Assembly: GCA_002633005.1 (NCBI GenBank)
Contig: NMRA01000349.1
Coordinates: 275,106-339,105 of the forward strand
From: Phoronis australis
Taxonomy: Eukaryota > Phoronida > Phoronidae
DNA length: 64,000 nt
Direction of reading: 5' to 3'
Position numbers and translations under genes: made by a program. The notes below the pieces were generated by a model that searched no databases, was not told the DNA's origin, and worked only from the letters and a program-made list of their open reading frames with translations. This document shows, one piece after another, positions 42,863 through 57,800 of this stretch; the stretch's first letter is position 1; every line of letters starts with the position of its first letter.

Positions 42863-45800
42863 CTGCAATGAACGGCTATTGTTAGTTTATGCTCCATTAA
42901 TATGTCATAAACTAAAACTTAAAATCAGCTCTGCATCAGCTTTCTGCTAAAATAATTTACTTAAAATTTATAGCAGTTGCCGCTATGATTTTGGTCTTGA
43001 CTTTCTAGTTTAAGGATTCTTGTAATTTTTTAACATTAAAATATCCTATGAAATCTATTAAAAATACTGATAAATACAACATAAAGAAAAGGCGAGATGA
43101 GATAATTACGAGGTCTTTATATTTAGTTTAAGTCTTACCCCTACAATACTTGCCACACGTGGTCTATCATAAATTATCGGTTATATTTTATTACATCCAT
43201 GTTCCTGTTGACAAAGGACATTTAATTGTAAAGTTTCAGAATCCCTGGTTTGTTATTCCTAGTACTCGTATACCAGCCATCGTATTCAATTGTGGGACTG
43301 ATTTATCTTATCTCTAAATTTCCTCGGTTTAAAAATGACTGAGCTTGGAAAGAACTGATAGCTTCTTCATGTCTCGGTCTAGTGAAGCCTTCCACGGAGG
43401 CAAGACACTCATGAGCACAGCTAGTGTGATCATTTGTTTTGCTCGTAATACGTGGGGATATCTCGCCAAACCTTGCAAGATTTTGCTTTCTTAAAAAAAT
43501 TGGATAATTAAAACTTCTCAATTATTTAGTGAAGTAAGTATTAAGGGCGGGGGGCAGGGCAGAGTATTACCCAGGATTCTGCCCGTCAGACATTTGCACC
43601 CCAGAACTGTCATAAGGAATCTAGGAGAATTTTGGGAGGCCACCACTGAGTATGGCTGGAAATGGACTGGTTCTGAGATTAAACACTAGATGGAGATACC
43701 AGCTGGCACATAGAGACTAATTTTATGATGATTAGCGGTAAACGTCTAGATATTTTTACAAAAGGCAGATGCACAGCAGCTATGACGGAGACAAATACTT
43801 TAAATTAAAAGTGGCATTGTGCCCTGTTTAGCAGACTAAAAAACAATCAAATGAAAAGAGGCTTTATACACTCATAAAATCGGTCTGGTAACATTTCTGA
43901 CTGTGATATTATTCTGTTTCCTTTTCCATACAAGAGAATTGGCAACTTGAGATTAAGAAAATGCGTCAAGTTATAACCAAACGGGCAAACTTAAGCTTAA
44001 AAATTTTCAAAACGAGTTTTCCTTTGCAAATAAGAAAACAAGTTATTACAAAACCAAGTAATTGGGTTAGCAATGATGGCAGGCAATGTAATTTTTGCAA
44101 ACGTGACATGTTTCAACGAGTGTAGCTGCTTTAAAAGATGTCACTTATCCATGACCACAGGATTGGCAAGCACGGTCTCCAAGCTAACATCTCGTCAGTC
44201 GATAAACAAACAAGACGGCAACGAAAGCAGGCTTGCAGGTTTTAATTAGCAGATTAAATGTGAGCTAGCGGTATGAGTGCCAAGAGGTGATTACGCAACT
44301 GAGTTACAAGCAATGATAGCAACGCTGGCGCGGCATTTCCAAAGCTGATCACTTTGCTGAGACTTTCATTTTTGGCTTAAGAAACTATCTGCGAGTTACT
44401 CAACCAAGACACAAGCACATATTATGTTTCCAGTAATGTCGATAAGAACACCATGAATCATAAACAATCACGTAATTCCCAACTAGTGGGAGACAGCTCT
44501 GGACGTTATCATAAACCTGCGTTTTGCCGAAACAACTTTTCAGTTGGGTCATATACCGTTACAACACCAGTCTTGACATATTCCGTACTCAGTTTAAAGT
44601 GAATTCTGTGAGAACAGCTGACAGTTAATTACTGCTCACAGCCAGCCTCAGATGAGCGTCGGTGACGAGCCAAAATGTTGAGCATGATATCGAGCACTAG
44701 CACACTACCACCTCTAACATGAGTAGGGAACAAGTTCAGACCAGTTAAACAATACTGCTAACAGTAAATGCTCGAAATCAACACTTGGTCTTTTAAGTTC
44801 AGTGCCTACTTCTTTACCGAGGATCGCGTTTCTTTTAACATCTTGAAATATTGCCAGTACGTAAATTCCTATATTTTTCGAATCCTTGATAATCTGAAGT
44901 CGATAATGTGATCGAAAAATATACTGGGGTTTTATGAACTGACAATCAATATTTCAAAAGATTATAAAAGAAACGTGGTCTTCAGTAATGAAGGTAGGCA
45001 GTGGCCTCAAAGGAAGATGAATTGTAGCTTTAAGGTTGTAGAAGCAGGAAACTTACTAATGATAGTTTAAGCTAAGTGGGGTCTTCAGGTCCACTCTTAA
45101 CCTGCATTAGAGAGTGACAGTTAAGTGAGAGAAAACAGAGTGTGAAAACGGCGTCGCCGCGTTCCCAAAGGTTAGTCCCACATGAGACCCCCGTGGCGTG
45201 TCTGACGAGCGAGCACCACGAGGCTAACACGCACACCACCTCCGAGACTAGCCTTAGAGTGTAGGACTTATCTAGCAAAGGTGTTATGAGTGTACAGCCA
45301 TGTACACTGGTAGGAGGATGGTAAAGCAGTGATCCTGCACGGCACTCGTCAGGCCATTGCTGCTATTTTGGGAGTTCACGGCAGGGTTAAAACCAAAAGC
45401 TTTTCTGCAATACCAGGTCACCCTTTGGGAATGGAAATAAATATCGCTCAGTATACAACAGTGAAAATTGTCTCTAAAGTTTTTGCAGTGTACTTCAGAC
45501 ATAAATTCAATGCACCTGCAGCAGACACAGCCAAAAGCTGTAACTGTAACGTTTGAACCTAAAAGAAAAAAGATATTTCCAAATGTTTGTTTCGTGAAGA
45601 TGATCTTAAAAACTAGATATGGGTGATTTATAATTTGGTTGCAAACTGTCGTGTATTGGAGTAATGAGAAGATAATGAAAGGATTGCCAAATTATGGCAC
45701 AACAATTTTTGTCAATACACATTAATTTAAAGTTCCACTATTTCCAAAACCCCTCCCAAATGAGCAGTATTTTGCTATACAGCTGGCGTTGACGTCAGCT

Positions 45801-48800
45801 AAAACTCAGCATTTATGAACCAAAAACGGTACTGACCCAACCCTTTTATTTTGCACAGACCAAAACTGCTGTGTGTGAAATTTCCACAGAAAATTCTTGT
45901 TTCGTGTTCAATCTTTTCGTAGAGTTAGCCTTCGGTTATCGATCACGGCGTGTGCAGAAAAACAGAAAACAAAGCACGTCGCCACACCACCACTGGCCAA
46001 TAAGTGACTGACAGCATACAGGTCGATTCGTAGTGTTTGTCAATCACGGCCTGGTCAGTTGAATACTACACCAACATTAAGTGAAGCGTCAACAGTTTGG
46101 GCGGAGTCACAAAGCGATACGGTAAAACTTCTTCAGTTTCGTACGCTATCGGTCGAAACATTTGTTTTATTATGGACTTCCTCGAAAAATAAATGGGAAG
46201 ACAATTTAATAATGTTATTCGCACAGTTTGCACTGTGCTGTTGCCATGAATCAACACATGGTTGAATGTCGTTATCTTCTACAAAATGGCAGATAGCTTT
46301 CCTACAAATTGAAGAACTTTTACCGCAAACAGAATGGAGAAGATGTCAAAAGAAGTACTGGACGTGTTCTCTAAAGCAATCACTACATTGAAGAAAAGCA
46401 ACTGAAAAACAACACAAGCCCAAGTGTAGCTGATAGCACTTGACTGATGGCAAGGCCATTCTTAAACTATTTTTGTTTTTCCTTGGCCTATTCTCACTCT
46501 TCTGAAATTGGTTCCCAAAAGGTAAAACACACCGAAAATTCCACATTTACGTTCAGCCGAGGTCATTTAGTACTTAGTGATTTTCTGCGACTTTAAAAAC
46601 GACTTCACAACAGTTGACCGTGGAACGGAAAACAAACTTAAAAGTTTAATTTGGGCCAAACGGAAAACAAATTAAAAAAGTTTAATTTGGGCCTAACTGG
46701 AGTACACCACAGTTACGACATGTTTCTTCAGCCAGCTTGGCTGACATGAGTGTTAACACACGGGCGATAGTGCATCAACTCACTTATGAAAGGAATGCGT
46801 AGCACACTTATCACTACTAACCTGAGGGTTTGGATGAGCCAAAGCTGAAGCCACCAGTACCAGTATTTGTAAACAGCGTAGTGGCTGGATTAACAAAATA
46901 AACAAGAGTTGTGCAATTAAAACCTCCCATTTAAGAAATATCAGAACAAAAGCAGTACCATAACAACTGTGTTAACTGTTTTCAAATGTACCATGCAGCG
47001 CCATCTTTAAACAGCATTATAAAACAGTTTCAGTTGGAGTTCTATTTTGAAACCCCTTTTCAGGTTTTTAATACGACAAGTCTGCGCTTCTCATTCAGTA
47101 TTAAGGGCCAGGTGGAAATCATTGATCACTTACACTGATCAGTTTGTCACCTCAAATGCAATTTCTTACCCATGACTTAAGGACTGCATGAGGCTTTAAC
47201 AATGTGGCAGAGCTTTGACNTGCAGCGTACTTCAGACATAAATTCAATGCACCTGCAGCAGACACAGCCAAAAGCTGTAACTGTAACATTTGAACCTAAA
47301 AGAAAAAAGATATTTCCAAATGTTTGTTTCATGAAGATGATCTTAAAAACTAGATATGGGTGATTTATAATTTGGTTGCAAACTGTCGTGTATTGGAGTA
47401 ACGAGAAGATAATGAAAGGATTGCCAAATTATGGCACAACAAGCTTTGTCAATACACATTAATTTAAAGTTCCACTATTTCCAAAACCCCTCCCAAATGA
47501 GCAGTATTTTGCTATACAGCTGGTGTTGACGTCAGCTAAAACTCAACATTTATGAACCAAAAACGGTACTGACCCAACCCTTTTATTTTGCACAGACCAA
47601 AACTGCTGCGTGCGAAATTTCCACAGAAAATTCTTGTTTCGTGTTCAATCTTTTCTTAGAGTTAGCCTTCGGTTATCGATCACGGCGTGCGCAGAAAAAC
47701 AGAAAACAAAGCACGTCGCCACACCACCACTGGCCAATAAGTGACTGACAGCATACAGGTCGATTCGTAGTGTTTGTCAATCACGGCCTGGTCAGTTGAA
47801 TACTACACCAACATTAAGTGAAGCGTCAACAGTATGGGCGGAGTCACAAAGCGATACGGTAAAACTTCTTCAGTTTCGTACGCTATCGATTGAAATATTT
47901 GTTTTATTATGGACTTCCTCGAAAAATAAATGGGAAGACAATTTAATAATGTTATTCGCACAGTTTGCACTGTGCTGTTGCCACGAATCAACACATGGTT
48001 GAATGTCGTTATCTTCTACAAAATGGCAGATAGCTTTCCTACAAATTGAAGAACTTTTACCGCAAACAGAATGGAGAAGATGTCAAAAGAAGTACCGGAC
48101 GTGTTCTCTAAAGCAATCACTACATTGAAGAAAAGCAACTGAAAAACAACACAAGCCCAAGTGTAGCTGATAGCACTTGACTGATGGCAAGGCCATTCTT
48201 AAACTATTTTTGTTTTTCCTTGGCCTATTCTCACTCTTCTGAAATTGGTTCCCAAAAGGTAAAACACACCGAACATTCCACATTTACGTTCAGCCGAGGT
48301 CATTTATTACTTAATGATTCTCTGCGACTTTAAAAACGACTTCACAACAGTTGATCGTGGAACGGAAAACAAACTTAAAAGTTTAATTTGGGCCAAACGG
48401 AAAACAACTTAAAAGTTTAATTTGGGCCTAACTGGAGTACACCACAGTTACGACATGTTTCTTCAGCCAGCTTGGCTGACATGAGTGTTAACACACGGGC
48501 GATAGTGCATCAACTCACTTATGAAAGGAATGCGTAGCACACTTATCACTACTAACCTGAGGGTTTGGATGAGCCAAAGCTGAAGCCACCAGTACCAGTA
48601 TTTGTAAACAGCGTAGTGGCTGGATTAACAAAATAAACAAGAGTTGTGCAATTAAAACCTCCCATTTAAGAAATATCAGAACAAAAGCAGTACCATAACA
48701 ACTGTGTTAACTGTTTTCAAATGTACCATGCAGCGCCATCTTTAAACAGCATTATAAAACAGTTTCAGTTGGAGTTCTATTTTGAAACCCCTTTTCAGGT

Positions 48801-51800
48801 TTTTAATACGACAAGTCTGCGCTTCTCATTCAGTATTAAGGGCCAGGTGGAAATCATTGATCACTTACACTGATCAGTTTGTCACCTCAAATGCAATTTC
48901 TTACCCATGACTTAAGGACTGCATGAGGCTTTAACAATGTGGCAGAGCTTTGACTAACTTCAGAGAAAAATATTTCTGCTGAAAGGCAGACACACAACCA
49001 GCTGGGTTGCAGTCTTGAGGTTAAACATCGACTTCTTAGAATTATGACTGCTACTAATACTACTGACCACCACCTCAAAAGATGGAGGTAACCAAAAGTG
49101 TGACAAGCTAGCTTTTTTCAATGCCACATGCTAATTTTTGACAAACGCTCGTCAGCATTTTGTAAGGCTGTCTTTTTTCGTTAAATGGGTCACAAAGTTC
49201 GGCAGAAATTTGATGAATGTACGGTTCAGACTGTACACCTCTTTGTAAAGCTGTCCATAACGGAGCAAATTTTAAAACAAAGTCACGAAACCCTACGATC
49301 CACACTCACATCCTCCAAACAGAGTTCCTGTATTGCTGGCTGTAGGCAGTCCTGTCACTGACTGAGCCTGAGTCTGAACTGGTCGCTGTAGCGACAACGC
49401 CAGCGCTGCAGCCGCCGGATTGGTCAGCCCAGCGAAAGGAGTGGGGCCGACAGAAGATGAGACGCTGCGGGATGAACGCGTTTTCTCTGCCATCTTTTTG
49501 CGAGCCTCGAAAACATTCGTGGTATCTCCGTGAATTGCCTTTCTGTAGTTTAAGTATTGTTCTTTTTGAGCCTGAAAGAAACGAAAATGAACTTGGAGTC
49601 CATAACAAAGTGAAAATAAGACGCAAGAAAAAGCTAGACTTGTTACAACAGTAAAATATCTCTTACTCTGGACACAATATGGCAATATAAATATATATCA
49701 ACGATCTTGAAGCTATTCTTTGAGTCAACAGTGAACTTGACAACAATCATAATTGACCTATAGCCAGGAGTTTGAGTGACGGCTTGACCGACCAATTAGA
49801 ACGCAGCATTCTTGACACACCTTCGTTTCCAAGCCTCCATTTTATCCGACAAACAGCACGTTACCAGGTAAAACTTATTGTTTGTTTGTCGACATTTTGC
49901 AAGAGGGCGGAGCTTGCGATAGGTCAATTGAACTTTTAGCATTTCGTACCATTAGTACTGGTTCAAATACTATAAACCATTTTGTGCCCTACGTTGCTCA
50001 AGTCAACGTCAACGTGAAGCAGACCACCATGTCTGCAGTGAACGTGATGGCAATTATAATAATGAATCTCCACTTTTAGCATCATTGCTACTAGTACTAT
50101 GTGTCATTTTCTACCCAACGTTGCCTCAACCCAATCTCAATGTGATGCAACCCACCATGCCACCGACCACCCCACCTTTACAGCTTCGTGGACCCCATGC
50201 AGCTGTGCAGCCAGTGCCACAAACGTCTCGTGGAGTTTCTTTAAACACGTGTTCAGCTCCTGCGGTGTGAACAAGCCTGGTTGGTGGAGCGCGACCAGGT
50301 AACTCTCCATCTCCTCAATCTGTTGACGGTACGCCGTCATGTGACTTTCGAAATCATCAACCAAACGGTGGAAATACCTGGAATAGAGAGTGGGGGATTA
50401 AAAGTGGATTTCTGGGAGGAATAAACTGGTGAATCAGTCACAAATCCGGCGAAATTTGTAAAACAACTGAAAGAGTGTTCAACTTAGACATACTGTCGAA
50501 GTAAAGGCTCTCCCTACACTAAGTGGTAAAGAATCATTTAGAAGTGGTTAAAATCAAATCGTACACAATTTCACTATCTCAATTTTGTGAGTCACCACAT
50601 AGTTTACGAATGGAAAAGGGTAGGTAGGAAATTAGCTCTTCCAAGGGAACACAGATAATGTGAATTGTGTTTAATGGTGAGATTAAAAATGACTACCATT
50701 TTCTGTCGTGAAACACTTGAAAACCTTAGGCAATGCACATTACCAGCATCTGAGAGAAGATTGTAGTCCTGAATAGATGCGCACCCTATTGAGATCCAGT
50801 GAAACCGTAGTTTTAAATTCAGAGGCAAAACAGGCTATTTTGGGAATGACACTACGAAAATGTGTGTTATAACAGGCATTATAACATAACTGTTTTGTTA
50901 TCTACGTAGCACATGCATCTGTATTTATTGACCGTGGTTGTCATGGTAAACAGGGGTTGGAATGACCAATGACTATAAAAGAGGAAAGTATTCCAGGTGA
51001 TGAATCGTTCCTCAAATAAATATGCTCTTGTGATAGAAACATTTTTGTGTTGTAAAATTCAGAAATAAACATTTTTACACAAAGTCAAAATAACGATAAA
51101 AAAGACGAAAAAAGAGGAATCTGGAAATCAAGTAAGAGGAAATTGAAACCAAAATAGAGGAAACAATATTGAAAAAAGAAAAAATTCAAGCCTTGGGTAA
51201 AATTGTGAATTCATGGTTTCAAAAGACCAGTGGCGTATGAAACTAAAATACAAATTCGCGGTGCAGATCTGGTTCAACGTAACGAGAATATGCAATGTTC
51301 TCCCTTCACTGATAGCAAACCATTTGACTTGGGTTACTGACATACGATCTGTGTAAGGTTAAAGAAGTTGCTCCCCAACCCCCAGGACTCAGAAGCAGAG
51401 TTTTAACAGTCTGACGATGTGTGTAAGCATAGGGAACCACATATAATCTCAGTTAGTTTAAGCACATAACAATGATTTTATGGCCTTTTTTGTTTGTGCA
51501 CCCAAATGCTCTTAACTCCACAAAATTTAATTGACAATGATAGTTATTACCAATCATTTAAGCTGTTAATAGAATTAGCCATCACGACTGGAAAATGGTA
51601 CTTTACCTGAATATTTTTGTCTTGTATTGAATTTCTAAGATTTTATAATTCAAGAGCCTTGGACATGTTTATACTGTCAGGAAGATTAAACAATTTTTAA
51701 TGTACAATGGTCAAGGTCAAATGCGTTACTGACAGAATTAAGTAAGAAAGTGGAACAGGCACCATTCAGCAGACTGGTAAACACTTGGATCAAGTTAGAA

Positions 51801-54800
51801 ATTAAACTGAAATCTGGAATATTGAAGACTTACATGGTGGGTGCCACATTCTCATACTGTAGTCCTGGGGGCGTGTCTCTTGTCCTCTGCGCAATCTCAG
51901 CATGCTTCAGCTCCTGAAGTAAATAGTTCACAAAACGTATAATATATATATGTGTATATGTGTACGTGTATCCCTATGTGTATACCACACAGTATTCCTA
52001 CACAACTCGTGGAACACTGAAACTAGATACTTTGTCATGGATAACTGGGAACACACTGGTTTACACTTTGTCTAGTTGGCCATTTAACAACCTATTATTG
52101 GCTGGGTTTGATCAGTTTTTTAACTGCTGGCTCTCTTCCTTCTTGTATGGCAACTTTATCCTGCGCATAGCCGTATTTCACATTAGAACGAAGACAATGG
52201 TCATAAAAATGGAAAATTTTATATGTTTGTGTTGAAAACTTTTGAACTGCATCCACCCGCTCACATCACACCCCGTTCCCTAATATTAAAACTACAAGAC
52301 CCCTACACTCACCATGGCCGACTCGGCCTTCAGTTTCTCCACTGCCGCAACACTCCTTTGTACTCCGTTAGACACGACGGCCAACATCTTGCGCAGACTG
52401 TTCACTTCCTCCTGGATTCCGGAGATCTCTCGCGAGGACACCCGTGCAATCTTCTCTCGCACGTCTTTTTGGTCTTTTAAAAACTTTCTACAACGAATTA
52501 TGAGTCGCAAAATGTCTGGAGAGCCGATAGAGCAACAGTGCTAATTACTGAAGTCCAGTCAAAGACCACAAGTAACACTTGAAATGCCACTATCATATTT
52601 GTATTTTAAACTTTTGAAAATTGAAGCAAAACCAAAAATCTAATTTTAAAATAACAGTTACAACCCTTTCCGTGTTTCTTGTTCCAAAGTCCACAAGCGA
52701 AATTTGAAGAAAAACTTAGGTATTTCAACGTCTCCTTAGGATTTACAAAATTGAAACCCCGATACTGACCCACCAATGCCAGAAAAAAATGACTGCTTCA
52801 GCAAAGGGAAGGAATAAAATACTTGAGTAAGACTAAACCGAAACCAAGTGCTCTGAGAATAAACAATCGTGTTAATTACGTGTCCGTTGTACTCATTTGG
52901 TTAAGGTCTTACTAAGTGCAAGAAATTATTATCTACTTAAGTGCGTTACAAGTGTTTTGACCATCAGTGGCTGTACCACCCTCAGTCGTGGAAAATACTG
53001 TGCACCGACTACTGATACAACTGTAACTGAACTCTGGGCAATTTTTAACCCATCAGTGCGACGTGCCTTATTTGGTCGATTTGGGCAATGTTCATACTTC
53101 ATATAACTGGAAAAATCACTGGGTGCATACATCGCGCAAGCTAAGATTTAAAATCTATCTGTGTTTTGCAAGTGCAGTACAGAGGTTTTCAAAAAAGTTG
53201 TGTGCATCTCGATGAAATACGTTCAGTAGCTTTGCTGAGGTTACGTTCAAATCTAAAAATTTGTTGAAAATAACCAGAAAATTATACAAGAATTTGGGCA
53301 AAAACAGAAGAAAGATTTCTCTTCTACATGGCACACTGCCAAAAATACTCAATATTTTGAATATATCTCAGCATCATTGACCAACTTTATGAACACTATG
53401 CGCACATGAATCGTCATCGGACAGTGACTTACTTGAATTTAGTGATGTCCTGGATCAGTTCTCCAGGGATTTGTTCCTCTTTGGCAGATTTTGTGCTACA
53501 AATAGTATAACATAAAACAGCCTGAACCTTATTTTAATAACATCTGAACAGCATAATGATTGTAAATACAATACATTAAAGAGGACATCAACCCCCTTGA
53601 ACTTCTGGGCCCAGTTCCATAAAAGTTATATGCTGTATAGCAACGACATCGCATTATCACGCAGCACGTTGTTATTGTTGAACAATGCACCCGACCTCAT
53701 ACAACAATCAAACTTATCCAGCAGATAATTCTGAAGTTTTATGCAACCCAGCCCTGCTTTAAGCCACTTCCCGTCCTAAAATTCATCTTCATGTTTCTTA
53801 TTAAGTCGAGACGTGATTCCTGGGTTTACAAAGAACTGCCATCCATTATTCCTTGAGAACAGGCTCTGTGTATACAGTAACATGATGCATTGCGACAAGT
53901 ACCCTTGTAGTCTGGTCTCAAGCAATAAGGAACAGTTCCATTGAAGCCCCGTTAGACCAAGGAACTATTTTACAACTGTAAGTGGTTTAAATCATTATTT
54001 GGAAGGCAGATTTATCTGCTTTAGTTCACGCTAAAAATTCTTTAATGTCCGACATTCACGCGTAGTTCCCAGCCAAAAAAATGAGGTCACTTCCACGATT
54101 TTAAAACAAATGAATTGTGCTGTTTTATGAAAAGCAATGGTATTCAAAAATATGGAAATATTTACAAACAAAACACCATTTCTCATTAATCAAAAATTGT
54201 AAAAATTATTTTCTTGCATTCAATTAATAAAAAATAAAGCTAAGTAGACTTCAGTAGAGAAACATCAATTTTTCGTTCACCTTTTACAATTGACCTTACG
54301 CCAGCAGAAGATCGCTCCCCCTATGTTGTCACGTGATGCGGAAGTCCGACATTAGAGAATGGCTTCGTCAAGCAAGACCGGTGTGCTAACTGATATTCAC
54401 GCACACTTTGGCAAACATTATCTTCCATATGAATCTCGCCATGACAAAGACAAAAGGCAACAGCCTTCAGAAAAGGTTCCAACAGGAATGGGGTGAAGAT
54501 TTACGTCGAGGACACCTGACATGTAAACCGCCCGCGGATGTTTCAGAAGTCAACGCAAATCCTACGAGCCTCATAGAGTTGACATCAGCGTCGACAAAAA
54601 CTGCACGAATGCGGTTAAAAATAATAGTAAAAATCCTTAATGAATAACAATTCTTCCCTCAAAGCAAAACGACTGTTTTACTAAAATATTTAGGGGAACA
54701 AGAAACCTACTGAGCTATAGCTGTAACAGTTCAGCAGAGAATTTCGTGTCCAGTGATCGCCAATGGTCGAGCCGGCGCCGTGACAGACACACGTAATAAG

Positions 54801-57800
54801 TCGAAATTCGGAGTCCCACTGTAACCATTCAAATTAACCTTTCAAAGGTAGTGATTTTGATGAAGCAACACCAGCCTAACCCGGTCAGTACTTGAGTGGT
54901 GACCATGATTATGACCTCCGAAGACAGACTAAACAAAGCTTGCCGACTGCGGAATGTTGCCTATGAATCTGTTGTTTTATATCTGAGTACATGTCAACCA
55001 CTAATACGGCACTGCGTATTTACTCAGTACGTGCTTGCCGTTTCTTCCACAGTGCAACGGCGTAGCGCCAAAATGCTACTTTTTCGGTAATTAATGTGCA
55101 TTTTCTTCGATGTTCATAATAAAGTTTTCAATCCTTAGCTTTGGCTTTTACAGGAAATATTTGTCGAGATAATAACAGTCACGAGCCAGTCGACAGGGTC
55201 AAGACTGAGGAGTTACGAAGGAATAGGAATAGGCCTATAACAACACTCAGTCAGTATAGATGTAAGAGCCTCTAATAGGTAAGTAGGATGGCATGCAATG
55301 CATTTTGACTCTTGATGGACTACATTTTAACTCGTTTTTGTCAGTGCTATGGAAATGGTTGTCATGTATGGTTATAATGAACCAGAAAAAGATCTTAGAG
55401 GCGGTGGGTCACACACTTAGCAAAGACTGTAATCCAGAGCCAAAAAATCTCTAATATTGGGAAGAAATATCAAAAAGAGCGCATACCTTAAAACATAGTT
55501 GTGTTTAGCTTTCGAGTGGTCAACAATGTTGACAGGTTAGGCTGCTCGTGCGGGAGTACACACAGTTTAGGTAATCCATCGTTTGCTCATTACAACGAAA
55601 ACTTTTAGGCTTTGGAAAAGGCCAAAAATTGACAGGACTTTCATCTCTGTCGGTATAACGACTGTCTGAATTACACACACCACAACACCTCTTGGCCATT
55701 TAAAATGCACATTGTAGTTGAACGTGTTTTGTCCTACAGCCACTAATGCTTGTCGGACAAGATGGCGACTTGAACTGCAGTCTGGATGAATGTCCGGAAT
55801 GCAGCATTCTGATTGGTCAATCACACCTGTCATTCATGTTCTGGCGTAAGGTCAATTAGTCTCAAAACAATCATTAAAAACAATTTCGAAATAATACTAT
55901 ACATCACATCAAAAATTATGTAAAGTCATTTGAAACTCACTTTGATTTTCCACCACTGCCAACAGCACCTGTGCAAATACAAAACACCATGTGAATCACA
56001 ACGTTCCACCTTCATGTATCCAAACAGGATGTTGCACCATGTTTGAAATGTTTTGCATCACGTTTGGAAAACTTGAGCCATGTTTGAAAAGCACAGAGCC
56101 ATGTTTGAAAAGCTCAGAGTCATGTTTGTAAAGCTCAGAGCCATGTTTGAAAAGCTCAGAGTCATGTTTGTAAAGCTCAGAGCAATGTTTGAAAATCTCC
56201 GAGCCATGTTTGAAAAGCTCCAAGCCATGTTTGAAAAGCACCGAGCCATGTTTAAAATCTCAAGCTATGTTCGACAAGCCAGAGCTTTTTTCTGCTTCAC
56301 AAAACAAATGATTTTGAAAGAGTGTGCCACAGTGATACCAATTTTATCATGAAAATGATAGTGATACGCTCAGCAAGTGGAAGTACTATGCAAGCAATTA
56401 TTGTTGTTTTTGTGAATTAACAGACATGAAATTAGGACGCAAAACACGACATGGAATTTGCACCATATTGAATTTTTGCTCAGGGAGAACCCTGAATCTG
56501 GCAATCAATGGCAAATAACAGAGAAAATCATCAACAATCAAAGGGGGGAAGTACAATAGAAATGAATCATGAAAGTTTAGCATGTTTCAGACAATCCAGA
56601 GATGAGGTATGGTAACAAAATCTAACTACAGACGGACTGGGAAAAAAGAAATCTTGAGATGGACAGCAGCACGTTTATGTAAATAGAGCGTGCGGTTTGC
56701 TAACAATTTTAGATTCGACAATCATCATGATTTCAACAGTCAATACAACCTACTACAGAAAAAAATATCTAAATGAGTACGCAATAACAAATATATCACA
56801 GACACCGGTACATTTACTGCACTGTATTGCTACAATCAGTCTTTCAACAATGAAGATGAATACCTGAAGCTGTACTGGTAGTTGTCGGATCAAGGCCCCC
56901 TAGACCTATCTTAGGAGCCACCGTGGCGGCGGCCTGTGACAGTGTAGAGGCTGCAAATAGAGGGGAACAAATCGTATCACGTTTGGTAACTGCTGGTAGT
57001 CAAACGATACCACAGCTTGTCAAACGATAAAACGGATAGCGTTGGCGATTTATCCTTAAGCTTCACACGGCTTGTACACACACATGTAGTAGGTGTAACC
57101 ACTCGACAGACTGAGTAACTGACACCAGGATTGTGGCTGGATAATTTTTACTTCTGCTTCAATCGTTAAAAATGCATTTACACATGAAGATAATGTGGCC
57201 AGATATCAGTAAGATAATAAACGCTAGTCTTTGGTTGTAAAGTAAATGGGAGGCAAAAGGAAAGAAATTCTAAACTGTGAATAAGGAAACGCCACAGTAG
57301 TCGGACTAGCCCCAAAATCTGCATCAACTGGAACACATAAACAATTTTCAAAGGTCCGTCAAGGAACTCAGAGGATATTGAGGTACAGTCAAAAAATTGC
57401 CACTGAGGTACTTGTCCAAAAATCTCGTCATCTGTGCGCTCTTCAATAGGAACACATGAACCACATCTAATGATGATACAACAAGCAATGTATCAGCATC
57501 GGTCACACTGTCCGCAATAAGAACACATCTGCCAAACTTCATAATGCTCCTTCAAGCGGTTTGGCAGATAAGAGAGGCAGATGCCACAGAGTGGGTGTAG
57601 AATACCTCAAATCTGAATGACACTGTAAAAGTGCTGCCATCACCTGTCATGGAACTAGGGAGATAGAGGCATAAGCAAAAAATTGCCACTTGGGGTACAG
57701 TGGAAGTCAGATCATAGTCGTCGTCGTCGTCATCTATAACAGTCATTCAAAATTTTAAGGTTGGCAAACTCTAATAAACTCTGTCAGAATTGGTTTTATG

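Larger units (their letters stand above)
45484..48954. repeat. 1.74-kb near-identical tandem duplication joined at an N
   Basis: 45484-47219 and 47221-48954 align end to end with only scattered substitutions and a few small indels. The junction is a single N at 47220. Each copy holds one NUP58 exon. Scaffolded haplotypes of a heterozygous genome are as likely as a real tandem duplication. Confidence 0.93.

Noticed and set aside
56058-56352. Open frames of MFEKLRA or LFKHGSE heptads
   Set aside because: A product of a 21-bp minisatellite in an intron, not a gene.
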